The notes beneath the pieces are model-generated. The model saw only the letters and a program-made list of their open reading frames with translations, had not been told where the DNA came from and did not search any database. From the NCBI GenBank assembly GCA_021783435.1, contig JAJXUC010000057.1:1-20873 (forward strand): a stretch of 20,873 nt of DNA. Reading direction: 5' to 3'. Shown in pieces: positions 6,480-14,525 of this stretch; the first letter of the stretch is position 1; each line of letters opens with the position of its first letter. The position numbers and the translations under genes are program-made. The DNA is from Pseudomonadota bacterium. Lineage in GTDB: Bacteria > Pseudomonadota > Gammaproteobacteria > Burkholderiales > Burkholderiaceae.

Positions 6480-8867
6480 ATGCAATCTAAATCGTTTTAC
6501 CTAAAACCACTGGCAGCGATGATCGCGGTCGCTTTTCTCGGTGCCTACCATGCCGAAGCACAGACCGCGAGCGACCTTGGAACGGTTCAGACCAATGCCA
6601 CCGCAGCAAATGCCACGGTTCAAGCAAAGAAGTCTTTCGAGAGCAAGGTCTATACGCGACGTCAACTCCAGAAGTCCACACAGCCGGTGAAGACCGTCAC
6701 GAAGCAGGAACAAGACCTTCTTGGACCGGATGCAAGCGGCATGCAAGCCTTGAGCATTCTGCCCAACGTCAAGATCAGCAGCTACAACGCGTCGAGTGCA
6801 TCGTCGCGCTCGACGCTTTCCATGCGCGGTATGAAGGTAGGCAACAACAGCATTCCAGGGGACCTGGCGACGAATGCGATCTCCATGGAACTCGACGGGG
6901 TTCCGCTCAACAGCCTGATCCAGTCGACGGGTTGGCATTCGCCGGAGGTGCCGATCGGCGCGTTGCTTCAGGGCATCAATGTGATCCAGGGCCCAGGTAA
7001 CCCGCGAGAGCGCTGGTACGACAGCCTGGGTGGCACGGTCAATTTCATTCCGATGCAACCGACCCAGCACCCCGGGACGAAGGTCAACCTCTCGCTCGGC
7101 AGCTTCGGCACCAACGTGGTTTCGGTGGTCCATAACACCGGTAGCCACGATGGATGGTCAACCGTGTTGGGCGTTGCCCGCGCGGGTAGCCAGTCGATTC
7201 GCTCCACGGGCGACAGCATGCCGTCAAAGACGCTCCAGGCTTACGTGAAGACGCGCAAAACGCTGGAAAACGGATCGCTGAGTTTCGGTGCGTACGCCGA
7301 GCAAAACGACGAACAGCGACCAAACATGATCCCGGTCAGTGCCGCCGATGCGCAAGCGAACCAGATTGATGTCAACGGATTGGGGGCAGGCGGGCCGTTG
7401 TACAGCGAACAAACCTCCGGCTACTACTCGACGCTCCCGCGTTCAGTTTGGCAGAAAGACATCCAACTGCAAACCTATATGGGTTGGGGGCGCTTACACC
7501 TTCAGCTTTCCCCGGATCTGAGCCTGAGCAACATGTTCTGGATTCGAAACGGCAATGTTCAGCATTATCGCCAGAACTATTATCTGCCAGGCAATCCGGG
7601 TGGGGAGTATTATATCGAACACTCGAATACCTATGGCGACAAATTAAATTTTGATCAAAGAATTAATGGCTGGAATAAGCTTAGTTATGGTGGCTATTTG
7701 ATCAATTCGCGGTCGACAAACGATTATATTGGCTACACACCAAATGCCTCCATCGGCCTACAGGGAAATGGAATTACAGCAGCGTCGATCACGGGACTTG
7801 GCGCGAATACAACGACGAACACGTTTTGGGCACTCTATGCCCAGGACAAGATCAAACCGATTCCATCGCTCGTGATTGTCCCCGGGATTCGAATGGTCGG
7901 ATTCCAGACGGATTTCTCGAATACTACGGTCGCACAGGCCAACTCGTTCTTCCCTGGGCAGGGTACGACGGTCAATGCAAGTATCGGCGACCCTGCCTTA
8001 GATGGCTCCACCAATTTTGTCAAGACCGAACCTTCGATTGGCGCCAACTGGGCGTTGAATCCGGATCTCTCGTTATTTGCCAGTTATGCTGTCGCTCTGC
8101 ATAATCCACGGCAAGGCAATTACGACCGATCAGCGGTTGACTTGGCTGCCTTGAAGCTTGTGAAGAGCCAGAACTTCGACATTGGCATGCGTTGGAACCA
8201 GCGTCACACGCTCGGGATGGAAAATGTCTACGCATCATTAGATTATTTTCAAACCAAGCTTTCGAATCAAACGATTCACTACTCGCCGGCTAACACCAAT
8301 ACAGTTTATTCGACAGAATTTGGCGTAGGAAACGCAACAATCAAGGGCATCGATCTGCAATTACGGGCTGATGCCAATCAACATTGGAAGGGTTTTGCAA
8401 ACCTAGGATTTTTCAGGAGCAACTGGGATTCCTATTACAGCTATAATACGAATACTAGTTTTAACGGGTACCCCGTCTCAAATTCACCGGATGTCACCGC
8501 CAACGCCGGGATCACCTACCGTTATTACATGCCGTCCGGCGTTGTGGATACAACACTGTGGGATCAGTACACCGGCAGCTTCTATTTGTTCAACAACCAG
8601 GTTGCCGGACCTTCGCGCCAACAGAATCCAGCCTACAACCTTGTGAATCTTACCGTCAAGGCGGAAACGACAGCGCTGCATTCCGTCCTTGTCGGAACCA
8701 AGTTGACCACACTTTCCCTGAGTGTGTTGAATCTGTTTGACAAGCAGTACAACTCGACTGCGTACATCAGTTCGGGCGGGTATTTCCAGACCCCGAACGG
8801 CGGCTATGTCATTGCCAATCAGGGGGCCCCGCGTGCGATTTATCTTTCATTATCCGCCGATTTTTAA
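6480..8867 (+). CDS. TonB-dependent outer-membrane receptor, ligand unknown
   Basis: A 795-residue outer-membrane receptor. It begins with a signal peptide (MQSKSFYLKPLAAMIAVAFLGAYHAEA, cleavage likely after AEA near residue 27). A TonB-box-like DLGTVQ (about 32-37) follows, then a plug domain of about 70-200 (QALSILPNVKISSYN … STLSMRGMK … MELDGVPL … GINVIQGPG … SLGGTVNFIP). The 22-strand barrel ends LSVLNLFDKQYN … APRAIYLSLSADF, with the terminal phenylalanine expected for Bam-dependent assembly. Length is normal for the family. Parts of the barrel (about 7600-7770 and 8220-8470) are clearly more AT-rich than the rest, as if external loops or strands had been exchanged. The ligand (siderophore, haem, other metal chelate) cannot be read from the sequence; no siderophore synthesis gene is present. 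Confidence 0.9.
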   Translation: MQSKSFYLKPLAAMIAVAFLGAYHAEAQTASDLGTVQTNATAANATVQAKKSFESKVYTRRQLQKSTQPVKTVTKQEQDLLGPDASGMQALSILPNVKISSYNASSASSRSTLSMRGMKVGNNSIPGDLATNAISMELDGVPLNSLIQSTGWHSPEVPIGALLQGINVIQGPGNPRERWYDSLGGTVNFIPMQPTQHPGTKVNLSLGSFGTNVVSVVHNTGSHDGWSTVLGVARAGSQSIRSTGDSMPSKTLQAYVKTRKTLENGSLSFGAYAEQNDEQRPNMIPVSAADAQANQIDVNGLGAGGPLYSEQTSGYYSTLPRSVWQKDIQLQTYMGWGRLHLQLSPDLSLSNMFWIRNGNVQHYRQNYYLPGNPGGEYYIEHSNTYGDKLNFDQRINGWNKLSYGGYLINSRSTNDYIGYTPNASIGLQGNGITAASITGLGANTTTNTFWALYAQDKIKPIPSLVIVPGIRMVGFQTDFSNTTVAQANSFFPGQGTTVNASIGDPALDGSTNFVKTEPSIGANWALNPDLSLFASYAVALHNPRQGNYDRSAVDLAALKLVKSQNFDIGMRWNQRHTLGMENVYASLDYFQTKLSNQTIHYSPANTNTVYSTEFGVGNATIKGIDLQLRADANQHWKGFANLGFFRSNWDSYYSYNTNTSFNGYPVSNSPDVTANAGITYRYYMPSGVVDTTLWDQYTGSFYLFNNQVAGPSRQQNPAYNLVNLTVKAETTALHSVLVGTKLTTLSLSVLNLFDKQYNSTAYISSGGYFQTPNGGYVIANQGAPRAIYLSLSADF

Positions 8868-8989
8868 ATGACGGATTCTTGACAGGGAGAATTGGGACGG
8901 GGTGTCACGACTTTTGCGCATCTTGACACTCTCGTCAATCCAGACATCCGCGAACGATGCTGTAATTGATTGGCTTATACAAGTGGCGG

Positions 8990-9465
8990 GGCGGTTTCAA
9001 GTGCGAAGCGCAACACCCTTGGGGTTAATGGACTGGAGAGGACTCTTGGGGGTTGGCGAGGATTTCAGCGAGCACCTGAAGCGGGGAGCGCCAGCCCAGG
9101 GTTTGACGTGGTCGGGTGTTGAGGCTGTCGGCGATGGCGTCGAGTTCTTGCTGCGAGTAGACCGACAAGTCCGTGCCCTTGAGCAGGTACTGGCGCAGCA
9201 GGCCGTTGGTGTTCTCGCAGGTGCCGCGCTGCCAGGGGCTGTGCGGGGCGCAGAAGTACACCCGCACGCCGGTGGCGGCCGTCAAGTCGGCATGCCGGCT
9301 CATCTCCCTGCCCTGGTCGTCGGTCATGCTCTGGCGCAGCGGCGCCACCAGGGATGGCAGCTTGGTGGTGAAGGCTTGCAGCGCCGATACTGTTGTGGAA
9401 TCGGGCATCTTGGCCGGCAAGACGGCGCGGCTCATGCGCTCGACCAGCACGCGGTCGGCTTCCAT
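8990..9465 (-). mobile_element. 3' half of an IS30-family element (remnant)
   Basis: The left end carries a terminal repeat (8997-9017, core AAGCGCAACACC) that matches the end of the left IS30 remnant in inverted orientation at 17 of 21 positions. The transposase stop is only eight bases further in. Similarity to IS30 ends at about 9465, where unrelated repeated sequence begins. The orientation is the same as the remnant at 2928-3025, so the two pieces hold complementary ends and border a segment of about 5.96 kb. Confidence 0.7.
9025..9465 (-). pseudogene. IS30-family transposase, C-terminal fragment
   Basis: About 146 codons remain. They begin near MEADRVLVERMSRAVLPAKM and end at the stop TAA (9027-9025). 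The second catalytic aspartate is in TDDQGREMSRH and the catalytic glutamate region is PHSPWQRGTCENTNGLLRQYLLKGTDLS; the end LNTRPRQTLGWRSPLQVLAEIL is typical of IS30. The N-terminal helix-turn-helix region and the first catalytic aspartate are missing, because IS30 transposases are more than twice as long. The frame continues rightward through unrelated sequence by chance. The protein cannot be active. Confidence 0.8.
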
Positions 9466-9469
9466 CCCC

Positions 9470-9512
9470 GGGTCAATATTGGATCGGCAGGGTGGGTCAA
9501 TATTGGATCGGC
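9470..9512 (+). repeat. Two exact 19-bp tandem copies, 24-bp period
   Basis: GGGTCAATATTGGATCGGC occurs at 9470-9488 and again, identical, at 9494-9512. The pair abuts the broken edge of the IS30 fragment. Multiple short direct repeats near one end are a feature of IS21-type elements, so this may be the last trace of another IS; that is a guess. No gene frame explains it. Confidence 0.5.
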
Positions 9513-9548
9513 GCCCACACCATGTGGCGACGTTCGGCAGGTTCCGTC

Positions 9549-9566
9549 TGGTCCAAATTTGGTCCA
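9549..9566 (+). repeat. Palindrome inside a direct repeat near the island's right edge
   Basis: TGGTCCA occurs at 9549-9555 and 9560-9566, and between them CCAAATTTGG (9553-9562) is a perfect palindrome. Further on, CTTGGCGGAA (9590-9599) repeats the ten bases at the tRNA-Ser 3' end (9645-9654). Together these could be recombination-site debris at the right border of the island. Seen directly; function unproven. Confidence 0.35.
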
Positions 9567-9619
9567 CTAAGTATCGAAATCTGGTGAGACTTGGCGGAAC
9601 TCGATAGAACCATTCGAAA

Positions 9620-9644
9620 CAAAAAAGCCCTGACAAATCAGGAC
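9620..9644 (-). terminator. Rho-independent terminator after tRNA-Ser
   Basis: On the minus strand GTCCTGA-TTTG-TCAGGGC forms a hairpin (five strong pairs plus a G-T and a G-C) followed by TTTTTTG. It starts two bases after the tRNA-Ser CCA end, so it should end the fkpB-ispH-serS-tRNA-Ser transcript. Confidence 0.8.
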
Positions 9645-9646
9645 CT

Positions 9647-9737
9647 TGGCGGAAAGGGTGGGATTCGAACCCACGGTACGGAAGAACCGTACACCGGATT
9701 TCGAGTCCGGCGCATTCGACCACTCTGCCACCTTTCC
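9647..9737 (-). tRNA. tRNA-Ser(CGA)
   Basis: Read on the minus strand: acceptor GGAAAGG, D arm, anticodon stem CCGGA with loop CTCGAAA (anticodon CGA), a long variable arm typical of serine tRNAs (TGTACGG…CCGTACC), T arm GTGGGTTCGAATCCCAC, acceptor 3' strand CCTTTCC, discriminator G and encoded CCA. It reads UCG codons. It lies 88 bases downstream of serS on the same strand, so enzyme and substrate are probably transcribed together. The intervening bases hold a short CTTGC/GCAAG hairpin but no clear promoter for the tRNA. Confidence 0.95.
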
Positions 9738-9825
9738 AGGGTACTTGCCTTCAAGCAAGCGGTTCGCTCACTAGCGCCGGGAACTGCTTGGCGCGGAGCA
9801 AAACGTGAAAGTTTAGCAGGCCGGC

Positions 9826-11157
<1,332 letters not shown>

Positions 11158-12147
11158 TCAACCTTGCGCGGCCGGCGGGGTCTGATCGGCCCTGGCGCCC
11201 AGGCCCTTGGGCAGCGGAAATTGCACCTGCTCGACGACGCCGTGCAATTCGCGCACGTTCGCGGCGCCAAGTTCGCGCAGTCTGGCGATGACCTGCTGCA
11301 CCAGGCTTTCCGGCGCGGACGCCCCCGCGGTGACACCCACGCGGTGCGCCCCGCGCAGCCACTCGGCGCGCAGGTCGGCGGCCGTGTCGACCATATGAGC
11401 GGGCCGTCCGAGCCGGGCGGCCACCTCGCGCAAACGGTTGGAGTTGGAGCTGCTGGGGCTGCCGACGACGATAACCACGTCCACCTGCGGGGCCATGAAC
11501 TTCACGGCGTCCTGCCGGTTCTGCGTGGCGTAGCAGATGTCCTGCTTCTTGGGCTCGCGCAAATGGGGATAGCGCGCACGCAGCGCAGCGACGATGGCCG
11601 CCGCGTCGTCCACTGACAGCGTGGTCTGGGTCACGTAGGCGACCTCGTCCGTGGCGGGAAACGGCAGCCGCGACACGTCTTCGGGCGCCTGGACCAGATG
11701 CACGTCCTCGGCCTGTCCCATCGTGCCCTCCACCTCGGGATGCCCGGCATGCCCGACCATGACGAGGTGCAGGCCCTCGCGATGCATCCTGGCCACTTCC
11801 ACATGCACCTTCGTGACCAGCGGACAAGTGGCATCGAACACCTTGAGCCCGCGCGCTTCGGCCTCTTGCCGCACGGCCTGCGACACCCCATGCGCGGAGA
11901 ACACCAGGATGGCGCCGGCGGGGACGTCCTCCAGAGTGTCGACGAACACGGCCCCTTTGGCGCGCAGGCCTTGCACCACGGTGGTGTTGTGCACGATCTC
12001 GTGACGCACGTAGATGGGCGCGCCGAACAACTGCAGCGCGCGCTCGACGATGTCGATGGCGCGGTCCACCCCGGCGCAGAAACCGCGCGGGCTGGCCAGC
12101 AGCACATCGAGGCCGGGTGCGGAAGCGTTGGAAGCTTGGGAGTTCAT
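11158..12147 (-). CDS. ispH: 4-hydroxy-3-methylbut-2-enyl diphosphate reductase
   Basis: The last enzyme of the MEP isoprenoid pathway, converting HMBPP to IPP and DMAPP with an iron-sulfur cluster. At 329 residues it is full length. The three cluster cysteines are Cys24 ([10 protein letters not shown]), Cys108 ([11 protein letters not shown]) and Cys205 ([10 protein letters not shown]). The substrate histidines ([20 protein letters not shown]) and the serine-rich loop [13 protein letters not shown] are present. The ATG at 12147 overlaps the fkpB stop by four bases (ATGA), which fixes the start and shows translational coupling. The fkpB-ispH pairing is conserved in proteobacteria. Confidence 0.97.
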   Translation of the reverse strand: MNSQASNASAPGLDVLLASPRGFCAGVDRAIDIVERALQLFGAPIYVRHEIVHNTTVVQGLRAKGAVFVDTLEDVPAGAILVFSAHGVSQAVRQEAEARGLKVFDATCPLVTKVHVEVARMHREGLHLVMVGHAGHPEVEGTMGQAEDVHLVQAPEDVSRLPFPATDEVAYVTQTTLSVDDAAAIVAALRARYPHLREPKKQDICYATQNRQDAVKFMAPQVDVVIVVGSPSSSNSNRLREVAARLGRPAHMVDTAADLRAEWLRGAHRVGVTAGASAPESLVQQVIARLRELGAANVRELHGVVEQVQFPLPKGLGARADQTPPAAQG

Positions 12148-12623
12148 AGCACGCTCAGAATCTGCACTTCGAACACGACGGCCTTGCCCGCCAGGGGATG
12201 GTTGAAGTCCAGCTCGACCCAATCGCCCGCGGCCTGGCTGACCATGGCGGCCGCGGGCGCGCCGCCGCGGGCGGACAAGGCCGCGAGCTGCACAGTGTCC
12301 CCCGGCTGGAGCGACACATCGTGCGGCACGAGGGCTTCCAGCGCGGCGCGCGCCACGCGCTGCACCCTGGCCGGGTCCGTCGCGCCGAACGCCGCGCCGG
12401 GCGGCAGCTCGAAACGCGCCGAGGCGCCCTCCTCCAGGCCCAGCAGGCAGGCCTCCAGTTCGGGAGCGAGCTGGCCGGCCCCCAGCGTGAGGGTGGCCGG
12501 GCGATGGCCGTGGGTGTTGACCCAGTCGCGCCCGTCCTGCGCGGCCAGGCGGTAATGCAGGGTCAGCAAGGAATCGGGGCGCACGCAAGCCACAGTCTCT
12601 AAACTCCGGGGGCAAACAATCAT
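12144..12623 (-). CDS. fkpB: FKBP-type peptidyl-prolyl isomerase, SlpA/FkpB type
   Basis: A peptidyl-prolyl cis-trans isomerase of the SlyD/SlpA class, acting as a cytoplasmic folding helper. Visible are the FKBP start [17 protein letters not shown], the [34 protein letters not shown] segment, an inserted flap of about 60 residues, and the signature [18 protein letters not shown] near the C-terminus. Two starts are possible. ATG 12623 gives 159 residues but overlaps a -10-like TACAAT. GTG 12593 gives 149 residues and follows GGAG (12607-12604) by ten bases. I favour the GTG, though the ATG is annotated here as the longest form. It heads the run fkpB-ispH-serS-tRNA-Ser. Confidence 0.88.
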   Translation of the reverse strand: MIVCPRSLETVACVRPDSLLTLHYRLAAQDGRDWVNTHGHRPATLTLGAGQLAPELEACLLGLEEGASARFELPPGAAFGATDPARVQRVARAALEALVPHDVSLQPGDTVQLAALSARGGAPAAAMVSQAAGDWVELDFNHPLAGKAVVFEVQILSVL

Positions 12624-12627
12624 TGTA
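12622..12627 (-). promoter_or_regulatory. -10-like box at the fkpB/radC divergent junction
   Basis: TACAAT on the minus strand overlaps the first possible ATG of fkpB. Only 15 bases separate that ATG from the radC ATG. The box sits in an inverted repeat CAAAC…GTTTG (12613-12633). No good -35 is visible. If used, transcription would start near 12615, before the GTG but after the ATG. Confidence 0.45.
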
Positions 12628-12638
12628 GGTTTGAGCCC

Positions 12639-13319
12639 ATGGCCACACGCATCGCCGATCTGCCGCCGGACGCCCGCCCGCGCGAGAAACTGCTGGCGCG
12701 CGGGCCGCAGGCCCTGGCCGACGCCGAGCTGATCGCCCTGTTGCTGCGCACCGGCGTGCGCGGCGCCAGCGCGCTGGACCTGGGCGCCGCCCTCATCGGC
12801 CGCTTCGGCGGACTGCACGGCCTGCTGCACGCTGAGGCCGGTGCGCTGCGCGCCATCAAGGGCCTGGGGGCCGCCAAGTACGCGGAACTGGCCGCCGTGC
12901 TGGAACTGGCCCGGCGCGCCCTGGCCGAGCAGATGCGCGAACGCGCCATGCTCGACAGCCCGCAGGCGGTGGGCGACTACCTCCGGCTGTGGCTGGGCGG
13001 GCGGGACATCGAGGTCTTCGCCGCGTTGTTCCTCGACACGCGGCACCAGCTCATCAGCGCGGTGGAACTGTCGCACGGCACGCTGGCGCAGACCAGCGTC
13101 TATCCGCGCGAGGTGGTCAAGCAGGCGCTGGCGCTGAACGCCTCGGCCATCGTCGTCGCGCACAACCACCCGTCGGGCGTGACCGAGCCGTCGGCCGCCG
13201 ACCGCGTACTCACCGAGCGCCTGAAGTCGGCACTCGGCCTGGTGGACGTGCGCATGCTCGACCACTTCGTCGTCACGCGCAACCAGGTGTTCTCCTTCGC
13301 CCAGGCCGGGCTGTTGTGA
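12639..13319 (+). CDS. radC: RadC-family (MPN/JAMM-domain) protein
   Basis: A 226-residue protein of the RadC family. The N-terminal helix-hairpin-helix part (about residues 1-100, [32 protein letters not shown], then [13 protein letters not shown]) precedes a JAMM metal-binding domain with the motif [14 protein letters not shown] (His175, His177 and the following Asp). Despite the old name the link to DNA repair is uncertain in most bacteria. The gene reads away from fkpB with only 15 bases between the possible starts, so the two share a control region. It is complete and GC-rich like its neighbours. Confidence 0.95.
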   Translation: MATRIADLPPDARPREKLLARGPQALADAELIALLLRTGVRGASALDLGAALIGRFGGLHGLLHAEAGALRAIKGLGAAKYAELAAVLELARRALAEQMRERAMLDSPQAVGDYLRLWLGGRDIEVFAALFLDTRHQLISAVELSHGTLAQTSVYPREVVKQALALNASAIVVAHNHPSGVTEPSAADRVLTERLKSALGLVDVRMLDHFVVTRNQVFSFAQAGLL

Positions 13320-13336
13320 AACGGCGCGGGTGAACC

Positions 13337-13966
13337 ATGGCCACGCCACGCCGCCCTCGCAGCCTGCCGGCTTGCGCACGCCGCGGGCAGGCACCCGCCC
13401 CCGCGGCACAACCGAGCGCCGAGGAAGTCGCCTTGTTCCGCGAGGCGGTGGCGGGCGCCCAGCCCATCGCGCCCAGCGGCCGGGTCGCCCTGGCGGCACC
13501 GGCGCCCTTGCCCCTACCCTTGCAGCACCTGCGCGACGAGCAGGCTGCGCTCGCCGAGTCGCTGTCTGACGACGTGGACGTGGACAGCCTGCTGGAAACC
13601 GATGCACTGCTTTCATTCCGCCGCCCCGGCATCGGCCCGGACGTGGTCCGCAGGCTGCGCCGTGGGCACTGGGTGATCCAGGCCGAACTGGACTTGCACG
13701 GCATGCGGCGCGACGAGGCGCGCGAAAGCCTGGCCACGTTCGTGCGCGAGGCGCAGCAAAGCGGCCTGCGCTGCGTGCGCATCATCCACGGCAAGGGCCT
13801 GAGTTCGCCGGGACGCGAACCGGTGCTCAAACACAAGGCCCGCGCCTGGCTGGTGCAGAAGAACGAGGTGCTGGCGTTCTGCCAGGCCAAGCCCGCGGAC
13901 GGCGGCGCGGGCGCCCTCGTGGTGCTGCTGCGCGCCCCATCCGCGCCGGGCGGCCGCCACCGCTGA
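13337..13966 (+). CDS. Smr-domain protein (MutS2-type endonuclease domain)
   Basis: A 209-residue protein with a C-terminal Smr domain, 17 bases after radC on the same strand. The domain shows the motifs LDLHGMRRDEA (about residues 118-128) and IIHGKGLSSPG (about 149-159). The N-terminal half (1-105) is Ala/Pro-rich and likely disordered, with an acidic DDVDVDSLLETDALLSFRRPGIGPDVVRRLRRG linker. Stand-alone Smr proteins in proteobacteria are putative nucleases; some nick branched DNA or cut RNA. Its tight link to radC suggests co-expression. The substrate is not predictable. Confidence 0.88.
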   Translation: MATPRRPRSLPACARRGQAPAPAAQPSAEEVALFREAVAGAQPIAPSGRVALAAPAPLPLPLQHLRDEQAALAESLSDDVDVDSLLETDALLSFRRPGIGPDVVRRLRRGHWVIQAELDLHGMRRDEARESLATFVREAQQSGLRCVRIIHGKGLSSPGREPVLKHKARAWLVQKNEVLAFCQAKPADGGAGALVVLLRAPSAPGGRHR

Positions 13967-13990
13967 ACGAGGACGCGGCAGCGCGCCCGC

Positions 13991-14428
13991 TCAGTTCCCG
14001 GGCGCCGGCAGCGGCGAAGGCGCCTGCTCTTCGGGCTGGTTGCGCATCCAGTCGGCGGTGCCGGCGAACGCGGTGCGCAGGCGCATCTGCAAGTCCTCGG
14101 GCAATTCGAGTTCGCGCATGGCCTGATGCATGCAGGCCAGCCACTGGTCGCGCTCCTTCACGCCGATGCTGTAGGGGAAGTGGCGCATGCGCAGGCGCGG
14201 GTGGCCGAAGCGCTGCGCGTACAGCCCCGGTCCGCCCAGCCATCCGCTCAGAAACCAGTACAGCTTGTCGCGGCTGCCATCTAGGGGGGTGGGATGCATG
14301 GCGCGCAGATCGGCATAGGCTGGCTCGAGGTCCATCAGGTCGTAGAAGCGGTCGACCAGGGCGCGCACGCCCGCGTCGCCTCCAAGCGTTTCGTAGGGTG
14401 CCGCCGGCAGGGTGGGTTGGGCGCTCAT
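13991..14428 (-). CDS. Group II truncated haemoglobin
   Basis: A 145-residue 2-on-2 globin of group II (TrHbO type). Aligned by eye, the haem-binding proximal histidine is His83 in HPRLRMRHFPYSIG, the distal-pocket B10 tyrosine is Tyr29 in DRFYDLMD, and the G8 tryptophan is Trp96 in RDQWLACMHQAM. The sequence FLSGWLGGPGLYAQRFGHPRLR is characteristic. Such proteins bind O2 and react with NO or peroxides. It is convergent with the Smr gene (25 bases apart) and 97 bases downstream of the permease on the same strand. It may belong to the same transcript as egtB-egtD-permease, which would fit a redox-stress role, but an own promoter cannot be excluded. Confidence 0.92.
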   Translation of the reverse strand: MSAQPTLPAAPYETLGGDAGVRALVDRFYDLMDLEPAYADLRAMHPTPLDGSRDKLYWFLSGWLGGPGLYAQRFGHPRLRMRHFPYSIGVKERDQWLACMHQAMRELELPEDLQMRLRTAFAGTADWMRNQPEEQAPSPLPAPGN

Positions 14429-14525
14429 CGCGGAATGGGCTGAAGTTTTGGCATCCCCGTATTGTCGCCGCCCGGGGCGCGGGGCTCCTGCCCGGAACCG
14501 GGATGCCGGCGTTTGCGGCGGACAT

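Noticed and set aside
8868..8989. Terminator after the receptor gene
   Set aside because: A TGTCA/TGACA pair around 8902-8930 is weak with a long loop and no T run; not enough to call.
2928..9465. One IS30 element split by an inserted cassette
   Set aside because: For a minus-strand element the 5' end should be on the right and the 3' end on the left; the order here is the reverse, so two copies are required.
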